Shown here: piece by piece, positions 7,848-14,916 of the stretch
Position numbering within the stretch: position 1 is the first letter of the stretch
Layout: each line of letters opens with the position of its first letter
Assembly: GCA_026713545.1 (NCBI GenBank)
Contig: JAPOOG010000003.1
Coordinates: forward strand, 1-44,832
DNA: 44,832 nucleotides
Source of the DNA: Bryobacterales bacterium
GTDB taxonomy: Bacteria > Acidobacteriota > Terriglobia > Bryobacterales > UBA6623
Reading direction: 5' to 3'
Notes under the pieces: generated by a model
Told to the model about the DNA's origin: nothing
What the model saw: only the letters and a program-made list of their open reading frames with translations
The model's database searches: none
Position numbers and translations under genes: made by a program

Positions 7848-9362
7848 ATGGCAAGAAGCGAACGCCAGCTCAAGCTGCCGCTGCCGGGCCCAAGCAAGGC
7901 CGATCTCCTCGCGGCCATTCGCGATCGTCTTGACGGTTACGAGATACGGCAAGCAGCCCGCGAAGCCAAGCGTCGCGAAAGCACCAGGAAGCGCATTCAG
8001 CGCTCGCAGCGGCAGGAGGAAGACATCATCGAAGACGACCCGCAATTCCTGATCCCCGGCGTCGAGAGTCTAACACCGGTTTCCGAGAGCGATTCCAGCC
8101 CCGGGATTCAGAAAACGGTTCTAGCGAACGGGTTGCGCGTCATCACCGAGCAGATGCCGCACGTGCGCTCCGTATCTATCGGCTTCTGGGTCGACGCCGG
8201 TTCCCGCCACGAAACCGACAGTGAGAGCGGTATCACGCATTTCATTGAACACATGGTGTTCAAGGGCACGTCCAAGCGGACGGCCGAGGAAATCGCGTGC
8301 TCGATCGACGCGATCGGCGGCCACCTGGACGCTTTTACCACCAAAGAAAGCGTTGTTTTCACAGCCAAAGTTCTGGATGAGCACCTGCCTCGTGCCCTCG
8401 ATGTCGTTTCCGACATGGTAAGCGACCCCTTGTTCCGAGACGAGGATATTACGAAGGAGAAGGGAGTCGTCCTCGAAGAACTCAAGATGGACGAGGACAA
8501 TCCCGACTACCTGTTGCAAGAGACCTTTGCGAAGAACTTCTGGAAAGGCCATTCGCTGGGGCGTCCCATCATCGGGAACAAGCATACGATCAACCGTTTC
8601 AACCGCTCTCAATTGAGGCGGTTCTTTACGCGGACCTACAACCCGGCGAATCTGATCGTGACGGCTGCCGGCAATCTCGACCACCAGCAGTTCGCACAGA
8701 TGATCGAGGAACGTTTCCAAGGCATCAAGGCGCAGCGGTACAAAAAGCCCCCCGACCCTCCGAAGGCGAATCCCGCGGTCGTGATGCGGGACAAGCCCTC
8801 GCTGGAGCAGGCGCACGTGTGCCTCGGCGTGCCCACGCATCGCATGGCGGACCCGCGGCGCTACGCGAGTTTCGTCTTGAACACAGTTCTGGGAGGCGGC
8901 GTCAGCTCACGACTGTTCCTGAAGATCCGGGAACGCGCGGGACTGGCCTACGCGGTCTTTTCGGACTTCAGCCTGTATGCCGACGCAGGATGTCTGACGG
9001 TGTATGCAGGAACTTCGGTCGAGACGGCCCGTGAGGTCGTGGAGCACGTGACGGCCGAATTTCGGAATCTCAAGGAAAAACCGGTAGCCGGCGACGAACT
9101 ACGCCGCGCCAAAGACCACCTCAAGGGAAGCCTGCTGCTGAGTCTCGAATCCACTTCGAGCCGCATGTCAAACCTGGCTCGGCAAGAGAAGTACTTGGGC
9201 CGCTTCCTGACTCTTGACGAAGTAGGCCGCAACATCGAGGACGTGACAGCCGCTCAGGTCCGCGATTTGGCTTGGGAGTGGTTTCAGCCGAACCGCATTG
9301 CGCTCGCGGTCCTGGGCAACCTGGGCGGTCTCCGGATCGATCGGGATTCACTCGCCTGCTAA
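7848..9362 (+). CDS. M16 family (insulinase-like) zinc peptidase with N-terminal extension
   Basis: A 504-residue M16 peptidase. The inverted zinc motif HFIEH (HxxEH) is at residues 131-135, with the downstream GVVLEELKMDEDNPD region supplying the third ligand; a second, non-catalytic M16 half (AHVCLGVPTH onward, then GGGVSSRLFLKIRERAGLAY) completes the fold. M16B enzymes of this size work as homodimers or with an inactive partner and degrade peptides. Residues 1 to about 85 are an unusual charged extension (RQLKLPLPGPSKADLLAAI, then Arg/Lys-rich, then acidic) before the typical start of the domain (TVLANGLRVI). No signal peptide, so cytoplasmic. The ATG at 7848 is preferred; an in-frame ATG lies eight codons upstream. 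A dispersed repeat starts at the base after the stop. Confidence 0.9.
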   Translation: MARSERQLKLPLPGPSKADLLAAIRDRLDGYEIRQAAREAKRRESTRKRIQRSQRQEEDIIEDDPQFLIPGVESLTPVSESDSSPGIQKTVLANGLRVITEQMPHVRSVSIGFWVDAGSRHETDSESGITHFIEHMVFKGTSKRTAEEIACSIDAIGGHLDAFTTKESVVFTAKVLDEHLPRALDVVSDMVSDPLFRDEDITKEKGVVLEELKMDEDNPDYLLQETFAKNFWKGHSLGRPIIGNKHTINRFNRSQLRRFFTRTYNPANLIVTAAGNLDHQQFAQMIEERFQGIKAQRYKKPPDPPKANPAVVMRDKPSLEQAHVCLGVPTHRMADPRRYASFVLNTVLGGGVSSRLFLKIRERAGLAYAVFSDFSLYADAGCLTVYAGTSVETAREVVEHVTAEFRNLKEKPVAGDELRRAKDHLKGSLLLSLESTSSRMSNLARQEKYLGRFLTLDEVGRNIEDVTAAQVRDLAWEWFQPNRIALAVLGNLGGLRIDRDSLAC

Positions 9363-9453
9363 CCTGCATTTCTCACCACCCGACGGCCGAAGCACGCGAT
9401 AGAAAGGCCGTGATTCGTGTCTCGTGTCTCGTGTCTCGTGATTCGTGAAAACC
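9363..9453. repeat. Dispersed repeat copy D with five tandem heptamers
   Basis: Begins directly after the M16 stop codon with CCTGCATTTCTCACC, then an ACGGCC/GGCCGT stem, then five tandem heptamers at 9413-9447 (ATTCGTG, three TCTCGTG, ATTCGTG) and AAAACC. Copy C at 5622 has the same stem and tail but only three heptamers, so the number of units varies. A degenerate piece (AAAGGCCGTG, TTTCGTG, AACC) follows at about 9508-9530. Confidence 0.7.
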
Positions 9454-9564
9454 ATGGGCGGAGGACCGGTTCGCTCCAGAAGAAATGTCTGACGGCCGGT
9501 GAACCGTAAAGGCCGTGTTTCGTGAACCGAGGGGTGAAGGAGGCGATGCAGAGGAGTATCCGGG

Positions 9565-9798
9565 TCAGTTCATCGCGCACGGGCCCGGCACGCCGCAGGT
9601 GTTGCAGAGGCCGTCAGAAGGACCCTCCGACGCTCCCGCACTCGATTCGTTTATCGTCTGGGCAGCAAAAGTAGAGTGGACTTTCCTGACGGTCGTACCG
9701 CCGCACCCGGTGCAACTCGGATCTTCGACGCGGCGGCTCAACACGAGCCACTCGAACCGCGTGTCGCAATCGGAGCAATGGTACTCGAAAATCGGCAT
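9565..9798 (-). CDS. FmdB-family zinc-ribbon protein
   Basis: A 77-residue protein starting MPIFEYHCSDCDTRFEWL, the hallmark of the FmdB/CxxC-CxxC-SSSS putative regulatory family. Cys pairs CSDC (about 8-11) and CTGC (about 29-32) make one zinc ribbon; the C-terminal half ends in a further Cys-containing tail (CNTCGVPGPC). Its job is not established in this family; links to regulation of formamidase expression were the origin of the name. The ATG at 9798 is preceded by TATACT nine bases upstream and no Shine-Dalgarno, so it may be leaderless. It lies between two repeat-rich spacers. Confidence 0.8.
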   Translation of the reverse strand: MPIFEYHCSDCDTRFEWLVLSRRVEDPSCTGCGGTTVRKVHSTFAAQTINESSAGASEGPSDGLCNTCGVPGPCAMN

Positions 9799-9853
9799 AG
9801 CCCTTTGAGTATAGGCGGTAACGCAACGGCCGAAGCAACCACGAGAGCATTGG

Positions 9854-10050
9854 CCTGCATTTCTCACCACCCGACGGCCGAAGCACGCGATACGACCGCC
9901 AGGACTTCGCTTTTCCTTCGCAACGCTTGCTTGCCGTGCTCGACGTACGGTCAAGTACGTCTGCGCGCGCCTTTTTCCTCCGCCCGGCTCGCGCCTCGTC
10001 GTGACGGCCCTCTCACGCACTTCACCTCGCCACATGGTGAAAAATGCAGG
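9854..10050. repeat. 197 bp element with 15 bp inverted ends (MITE-like)
   Basis: The left end CCTGCATTTCTCACC (9854-9868) and right end GGTGAAAAATGCAGG (10036-10050) are inverted copies with one mismatch. The left 40 bases match copy D (9363) almost exactly, including CGACGGCCGAAGCACGCGAT; the interior differs and is GC-rich, with no plausible gene. The right end abuts the stop codon of the YtxH gene at 10051. The size, inverted ends and lack of coding capacity are like a non-autonomous miniature transposable element, but no target-site duplication is clear and no matching transposase is in the window. Confidence 0.55.
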
Positions 10051-10374
10051 TCAGGTTGCCTCCGCCGCCTCTTCGTCGCTGCCTTTGGCCGGACGAACTC
10101 GTGCCTTGACCTTGGAAACCACTTCCTTGCCGCGCTCGACCACGCCGCCCGCTTCGTCGGCAAGATCCTTGCCCCTTTCGTACAGTTCCCGGCCGTGCTC
10201 GTAGGCTTCGCGGCCGCCCCGCATCAGGGCGCTTCGCCCCTCGACGGCCCGCCGCTTGACAAGCCGCCGAGTTTCGGTGCCCGTATGCGGAGCCAGCAGC
10301 AGAGCTATCGACGCGCCCAGCGCCGCTCCGGTCAGGAACCAGACGACATTCGTTCCGCTGTGTTCGTCCGACAT
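10051..10374 (-). CDS. YtxH domain protein
   Basis: A 107-residue protein with one N-terminal membrane segment (about 9-28, VVWFLTGAALGASIALLLAP) followed by TGTETRRLVKRRAVEGR and a long charged helical tail rich in Glu, Lys and Arg. This is the YtxH pattern, a family of small membrane-anchored proteins linked to general stress in Firmicutes; function here is unknown. The ATG at 10374 has a strong GGAGG about ten bases upstream and a TATACT -10 further up, so unlike several neighbours it has a leader. Its stop codon touches the right end of the 197 bp repeat element. Confidence 0.8.
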   Translation of the reverse strand: MSDEHSGTNVVWFLTGAALGASIALLLAPHTGTETRRLVKRRAVEGRSALMRGGREAYEHGRELYERGKDLADEAGGVVERGKEVVSKVKARVRPAKGSDEEAAEAT

Positions 10375-10477
10375 GTTATTGAGATCCTCCAGAAATCAGT
10401 ATAGGGAATCACTGGGCGGAGGAGGCGGCAGCGATGCCGTAAGCTACTCGCAAACAAGGATTTCCCGTCAACAACAG

Positions 10478-10506
10478 TAGACACACCCATGGCAACTTGC
10501 TAAGAT
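10478..10506 (+). promoter_or_regulatory. Candidate promoter of the GntP permease gene
   Basis: TAGACA (10478-10483), 17 bases, TAAGAT (10501-10506). The predicted transcription start falls one or two bases before the ATG at 10515, giving a leaderless message; no Shine-Dalgarno is present. Confidence 0.45.
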
Positions 10507-10514
10507 TCCCGGCC

Positions 10515-11876
10515 ATGGAGATTCACCCGCTCGTTGTACTGGCGATCGCGATCGCCGTCGTCTTCGTCTTGATCATCCGCATGAAGATCAACGCTTTCAT
10601 GGCGCTGATCACGGCGGCTACGATTGTGGGACTGCTGTCATCGAAGGTGACTTTGGGCGAAGTGATGCCCGAAGTGGCGGGGGCGTTCGGCCGAGTATGC
10701 GGTGGGATCGGGATCGTCATCGCGCTGGCGGCGCTCATTGGGCAGTGCCTGATGGAGAGCGGCGCGGCAGACAGAATCGTCAGGGTTTTTGTCCGCCTGC
10801 TGGGCAAGAAGAACGCTTCGCTTTCTTTGCTCAGCAGCGGCTACGTACTCTCGGTGCCCGTATTCTTCGACACGGTCTTCTATCTACTGGTGCCGTTGGC
10901 CCGCGCCATGCGAGTGAGGATGGGCGGCAACTACGTGCTTTTCGTGATGGCCATTTGCGCCGGCGGGGCCGTGACGCACAGCCTGGTGCCGCCGACACCG
11001 GGACCACTCGCGATGGCGGCGACGCTCGACTTCGATTTGGGGATGATGATACTCGTTGGCGCGCTCGTCGGCGTGCCGATGTCGATCGTCGGCTGGCTGT
11101 TTGCGAAAAACCGCGACCGCGCGCTGGATATTCCGCTCCGCGAGACGTCCGGGCTGACGTTGACCGAACTCGAGGCTTTGGCCAAGGAAGAAGAAAGCCG
11201 CCTGCCCAGCTTCTTCATGGCCATCCTTCCCATCGTGCTGCCGGTGATCTTCATTACTTCCAACACGGCGGTGAACGCCATCGACAAGACGAGCGCGATC
11301 GCGGGCGTGACCGGTTTCTTGGGGAACCCGAACTTCGCTCTACTGGCGTCGGCGGCAATTTCGCTCTACTTGCTGGCAAGCCAGAAGGGGTACAGCCTGA
11401 GTGAGTTGGCGAAACCGGTTGAAACGGCGTTCGCAAGCGGCGGCTTGATCATCTTGATCACAGCGGCGGGCGGGTCGTTCGGGGGCATGTTGGTGAAAGC
11501 CGAGGTGGGGACGATGCTGGGCAACCTGGCGCACGACTTCGGTATCCCGTTCCTGTTGCTGAGCGGGCTGCTCGCTGCGCTGATCAAGGTCGCTCAGGGG
11601 TCCGGAACGGTCACGATGATCACCGTATCGTCGATCATGGCGCCGCTGATCATCGCGTCGCCGCCGCCCTACCACCCGGTCTATGTGGCGTGCGCGATCG
11701 GCTCCGGATCACTGATCGGGTCGTGGATGAACGACAGCGGTTTCTGGGTCTACAAGCAGATGTCCGGCTTCACGGAAATGGAGGCCCTGAAGACCTGGAC
11801 TCCGTTACTGGCCATCATGGGCGTAGCGGGCTTGATTCTCACCCAGGTGTTCTCGATGATCATGCCGTTTCTGTAG
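10515..11876 (+). CDS. GntP family permease
   Basis: A 453-residue integral inner-membrane transporter of the GntP family (gluconate and related sugar acids or other organic acids, proton symport). It has about 12-14 hydrophobic segments, with the conserved HSLVPPTPGPLAMA stretch, GSFGGMLVKAEVG, and the C-terminal GSGSLIGSWMNDSGFWVYKQMSG motif typical of GntP/GntT proteins. I prefer the ATG at 10515 (MEIHPLVVLAIAIAVVFVLI) to an in-frame TTG at 10497. No sugar-acid kinase or dehydratase gene is adjacent, so the substrate cannot be inferred from context. It converges on pyrE, with 25 bases between the stop codons. Confidence 0.9.
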   Translation: MEIHPLVVLAIAIAVVFVLIIRMKINAFMALITAATIVGLLSSKVTLGEVMPEVAGAFGRVCGGIGIVIALAALIGQCLMESGAADRIVRVFVRLLGKKNASLSLLSSGYVLSVPVFFDTVFYLLVPLARAMRVRMGGNYVLFVMAICAGGAVTHSLVPPTPGPLAMAATLDFDLGMMILVGALVGVPMSIVGWLFAKNRDRALDIPLRETSGLTLTELEALAKEEESRLPSFFMAILPIVLPVIFITSNTAVNAIDKTSAIAGVTGFLGNPNFALLASAAISLYLLASQKGYSLSELAKPVETAFASGGLIILITAAGGSFGGMLVKAEVGTMLGNLAHDFGIPFLLLSGLLAALIKVAQGSGTVTMITVSSIMAPLIIASPPPYHPVYVACAIGSGSLIGSWMNDSGFWVYKQMSGFTEMEALKTWTPLLAIMGVAGLILTQVFSMIMPFL

Positions 11877-11901
11877 ACCCGCAGTCAGCGCGGTGCTCGA
11901 A

Positions 11902-12456
11902 TCAACTCCGGGCCAATAGATCTTTCATGGTGAGAATGCGGTCGAAAGCGCAATCGATCGCCTCGATGTTTTCCCGGCCGCCCTGCTCACGGTCGACGAG
12001 TGCAACCGCGCCTAGGACGTCCATGCCGGCTTCTCTGGCACGCTCGATCGCCTTGATCGTGGAACCGCCCGTCGTGAACACATCATCGACGATGACGACT
12101 TGCAAACCCTCGGTTTCATCGATGCCTACGAGGGAGCCAAGCCGGCCGTGCCGCTTCGGCTCTTTTCGAACAAGGAAGGCGTTGACGGGCCTGTCGGTGT
12201 CGAGCGACTCGCGGGCGATAGCGGTGACGACGGGGTCCGCACCCATCGTAAGCCCACCGACGGCCCTCGGTTCCCAGCCGCGCTCTCGAAACTTCGCGAG
12301 GAAAGCCCGCCCGATCAGCGGCATCGCCTCGGCGCGCAAGGTCGTGAGGCGCGCGTCCACGTAGACATTGCTTTTTTGGCCGGAGGCAAGCGTAAAATCG
12401 CCGTAGCGGACGGAGTTCTTCTGGAGGAGTTGCAAGAGTTGTTCCAAATCGGTCAT
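11902..12456 (-). CDS. pyrE: Orotate phosphoribosyltransferase
   Basis: A 184-residue type I phosphoribosyltransferase that converts orotate and PRPP to orotidine 5'-phosphate in pyrimidine synthesis. The PRPP-binding loop VVIVDDVFTTGGST is at about 118-131; the N-terminal GDFTLASGQKSNVYVDAR is the orotate-side signature, and FLVRKEPKRHG is the catalytic flexible loop with its Lys. Cytoplasmic dimer. Length fits the family. It is the only pyrimidine gene in the window and is transcribed alone, converging with the GntP permease. ATG at 12456. Confidence 0.94.
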   Translation of the reverse strand: MTDLEQLLQLLQKNSVRYGDFTLASGQKSNVYVDARLTTLRAEAMPLIGRAFLAKFRERGWEPRAVGGLTMGADPVVTAIARESLDTDRPVNAFLVRKEPKRHGRLGSLVGIDETEGLQVVIVDDVFTTGGSTIKAIERAREAGMDVLGAVALVDREQGGRENIEAIDCAFDRILTMKDLLARS

Positions 12457-12513
12457 GCCAAGGGTTGCTCAGCGACAGTCTACTAGAAGAAGGATCTTGC
12501 TCAGAGTCAGGGG

Positions 12514-12528
12514 CCTGCGTTTCTCACC
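12514..12528 (+). repeat. Fragment of the dispersed repeat (CCTGCRTTTCTCACC)
   Basis: CCTGCGTTTCTCACC, one base different from the left end of the repeats at 9363 and 9854, followed by CCGCGACGA. It sits in the spacer between divergent pyrE and the methyltransferase gene. Only this end is recognisable. Confidence 0.5.
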
Positions 12529-12649
12529 CCGCGACGAGGCAAAATGTGGAGAGGCCTGTCAGGACGAGCGAGCCCCTTGGCGCGTGGAGGCGTACTTGAT
12601 GCTACATTGAACACGGCAATCAAGCGCAACAAAATTACAGGGCTGTATT

Positions 12650-13324
12650 ATGATCGACCCTCGTTCTCGGAGTTCCCACCTTGTTGGCACTGCCCGGAAA
12701 GGATACAAAGGCAGCGCGAGCCGGATCGCGTTTGTGCAGGAGGCGCTCGCCGACTTCCACGCCACGGCTTCAATCATCCCAAGCTCACGCTACCTGGCGC
12801 GAGCCATGGTGAAGCCGCTCCCCTTGGAGGAAGCGGAAGTCGTGGTCGAATTCGGCCCCGGCACGGGAGTCATGACGCGCCATCTCCTCGAACTGATCCC
12901 CACAGATGCTCGGATTCTGGCGTTCGAGATCAACCCGCGGTTCGTGAACTACCTGCAGGCAGAGATCAACGATCCCCGGCTGGAAATCGTAGCGTCGGGC
13001 GCGGAAAACGCCGAGCTCGAACTGCGGCGTAGAGGCTACCGTCGGGTTGACGCCGTCCTCTCGTCTTTGGGATTCGGCATGATGGACGAATCCCCCTGCC
13101 ATGAGATCATGCAGGGCCTGATGCCTTTCCTCGATGAGCGGAGCGTGTTCACGCAATTCCAATACCTGCACGGCTTACGGTGGTTCCAGAACAATGGCAA
13201 GGGCAAGCACAAAGTCGAGTTCTTCGACCTTCGCGTACTCCTGGGCGATTACTTCCGAACAGTCCGCACGAGTATTGTCTGGAGAAACGTGCTGCCCGCA
13301 AGAGTCATGGCCTGCCGGCTTTGA
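12650..13324 (+). CDS. SAM-dependent methyltransferase, phospholipid N-methyltransferase-like
   Basis: A 224-residue class I methyltransferase. The SAM-binding motif I VVEFGPGTGVMTRHLL is at about 64-79, followed by FEINPRFVNYL (motif II) and DAVLSSLGFGMMDE (motif IV region). The N-terminal F.ALADFHATASIIPSSRYLARAMV arrangement resembles the PmtA-type phosphatidylethanolamine N-methyltransferases and related proteins annotated as rRNA adenine methyltransferase family. No membrane segment, consistent with a peripheral enzyme. Phospholipid substrate is an inference. The ATG at 12650 overlaps a TATTAT sequence that could be a -10 for an internal start; the true start is therefore not certain. 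The tct genes follow 143 bases downstream with their own promoter. Confidence 0.75.
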   Translation: MIDPRSRSSHLVGTARKGYKGSASRIAFVQEALADFHATASIIPSSRYLARAMVKPLPLEEAEVVVEFGPGTGVMTRHLLELIPTDARILAFEINPRFVNYLQAEINDPRLEIVASGAENAELELRRRGYRRVDAVLSSLGFGMMDESPCHEIMQGLMPFLDERSVFTQFQYLHGLRWFQNNGKGKHKVEFFDLRVLLGDYFRTVRTSIVWRNVLPARVMACRL

Positions 13325-13431
13325 CACTACTCGGACACCAAAGAAGGCGCAGCACTCGCCGTCTTCCTCTTCCGATTGACGATGAGCGTCTCCGGCCCGA
13401 CTACCCATCGCGATCCACCGCCTCGGCAAAC

Positions 13432-13460
13432 TTGAGACCCGGGCTCGACTCGACTATGCT
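13432..13460 (+). promoter_or_regulatory. Candidate promoter of the tct operon
   Basis: TTGAGA (13432-13437), 17 bases, TATGCT (13455-13460), a good sigma-70-type pair. The -10 ends seven bases before the ATG at 13468, so the message would begin at that codon. Confidence 0.55.
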
Positions 13461-13467
13461 GTCGAGG

Positions 13468-14451
13468 ATGCTCGGACAGGGAATGAACAGGCGTTTTGCG
13501 GTGGTGCAGGCCCTGGCCGCCGCGATCCTGCTCTTCGCCGTGTCGTGCCGCCACGGGGACGGTCCCTACCCCTCGAAGGAACTGAAACTGATCGTGCAGG
13601 CTTCTCCGGGCGGGATCTCCGATACCGTCTCGCGGTTCATGGGCAGCCTGATCGAAAAGGATCTGGGCGTGCCGGTCGTCTGTGAGAACAAACCCGGCGC
13701 GAGCGGAGCACTGGCCTTCTCCTACGTAGCGCGCCGTGCGCCTGACGGATATACGCTGGGCCACGCATCGATCGAAATCGCGGTCGTCCGTACTCTAGGT
13801 TACGCCGATGTCGGGCCCGACAACATGGGCCTGATCTGTCTTGTCTCGAAGACGCCCGCGGTGCTCGTCGTCCGGGAAGAAGCGCCGTGGAACTCGTTCG
13901 AGGACTTCATCGCGGCAGCCAGGAAGCAGCGCGGAGGGCTGATCCTGGCTCACGCCGGCACCGGGTCGATCTGGCACTTCAACGCGCTGTTGATGGAGCA
14001 GGCGGCGGATATCCGTGTCACGTATGTGCCGTACGGCGGCACGTCGCGATCGTTGGCTTCGTTGCTGGGCGGACACGTGGACGCGGTGATCGCCGGCACT
14101 GGGGAGGCCATTGCCAATGTCAAGGCGGGGCGGCTGAAAGTGTTGGCCGTGCTGGATGAGTCGCGGTCGCAACTGTATCCTGAAACTCCGACCAGCCATG
14201 AACTGGGCTACAACTTCGGCGCACCGGCCTGGAGCGGTTTTTTTGCTCCCGCGGGTGTTCCGGATGCCATTTTGGAGCGGCTCGAGAAGGCGTTCCGGAA
14301 AGGCTTCGCGTCGTCCAAGTGGGCACGGCTGTGCAGGGAGCGCGGCATGGAGGCGGTGTTCATGGGCCGCAAGGAGTTTCGGGAATTCGCGCTCCAGGAG
14401 GCCGCGTTCTTTGGACGCGAAATCCCGCAGCTGCTGACTCTGGAGCGCTAA
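13468..14451 (+). CDS. tctC: Tripartite tricarboxylate transporter substrate-binding lipoprotein
   Basis: About 327 residues, of the Bug/TctC family: the periplasmic receptor of tripartite tricarboxylate transporters. The family signatures are clear: LIVQASPGGISDTVSRFMG, VVCENKPGASGALAFSYVARRAPDGYTLGH, and YVPYGGTSRSLASLLGGHVDAVI. The N-terminus (MNRRF, hydrophobic core, AVSC) looks like a lipoprotein signal rather than the free periplasmic form. I take the ATG at 13468 because a promoter would start transcription there; ATG at 13483 and 13456 are in-frame alternatives. First gene of a five-gene run tctC-tctB-tctA-TPR-amidase. Substrate unknown. Confidence 0.9.
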   Translation: MLGQGMNRRFAVVQALAAAILLFAVSCRHGDGPYPSKELKLIVQASPGGISDTVSRFMGSLIEKDLGVPVVCENKPGASGALAFSYVARRAPDGYTLGHASIEIAVVRTLGYADVGPDNMGLICLVSKTPAVLVVREEAPWNSFEDFIAAARKQRGGLILAHAGTGSIWHFNALLMEQAADIRVTYVPYGGTSRSLASLLGGHVDAVIAGTGEAIANVKAGRLKVLAVLDESRSQLYPETPTSHELGYNFGAPAWSGFFAPAGVPDAILERLEKAFRKGFASSKWARLCRERGMEAVFMGRKEFREFALQEAAFFGREIPQLLTLER

Positions 14452-14461
14452 CCGCAATCGC

Positions 14462-14908
14462 ATGACCCGACCTGAACGCAGGGTGAGAAGTCGGACGGAC
14501 TTGGTTGTCGGAGGACTTTTCCTGGTGCTGGGCGTCTACCTGACCGTGAGCGCGGCGGCCCTTCCGGCTGATTCCGGGGGGCTTCCCGGCGCCGGTTTCT
14601 TTCCGCGCATCATCGGCGTGGTGACGGTCCTGCTGAGTTCCGCGTTGCTCCTGAAAGCATTGCGCGGGTCTTCGGCGAGCACATTCGTGCTGTCGCACGG
14701 GCGTGTGATCGGCGGGGTTGTCGGGCTGACGTTCGTATATCTCCTGCTGTGGGGCACGGGGTTCTTCACGCTGCGAACCTTCGCTTTCCTGGTTCTGTTC
14801 TTGCGATTCCTCGTGCAGTCGTGGCGAGCAAGCCTTACGGTCGCCGCTGTGCTGACCGCGGCCATCGCGGCCGCCTTCCAATACGGGCTGCGGGTGTCGC
14901 TGGAGTAA
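14462..14908 (+). CDS. tctB: Tripartite tricarboxylate transporter small membrane subunit
   Basis: A 148-residue membrane protein with four hydrophobic segments (about 14-34, 47-67, 80-115 as a pair, 123-143). The LPGAGFFPRIIGVV stretch after the first segment is the TctB signature. TctB is the small, weakly conserved subunit needed with TctA to form the membrane part. It begins 10 bases after tctC and its TAA ends eight bases before tctA. Confidence 0.88.
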   Translation: MTRPERRVRSRTDLVVGGLFLVLGVYLTVSAAALPADSGGLPGAGFFPRIIGVVTVLLSSALLLKALRGSSASTFVLSHGRVIGGVVGLTFVYLLLWGTGFFTLRTFAFLVLFLRFLVQSWRASLTVAAVLTAAIAAAFQYGLRVSLE

Positions 14909-14916
14909 ATGCGGAG

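Noticed and set aside
9565..10035. Longer frame (156 codons) including the FmdB gene
   Set aside because: The extra N-terminal part is the translated repeat element (IACFGRR-type peptide); the conserved family start MPIFEYHC is at 9798.
12600..12652. TTGAAC and TATTAT as a promoter for the methyltransferase gene
   Set aside because: The spacing is about 32 bases and the -10 overlaps the start codon, so it would begin inside the gene; not called as a feature.
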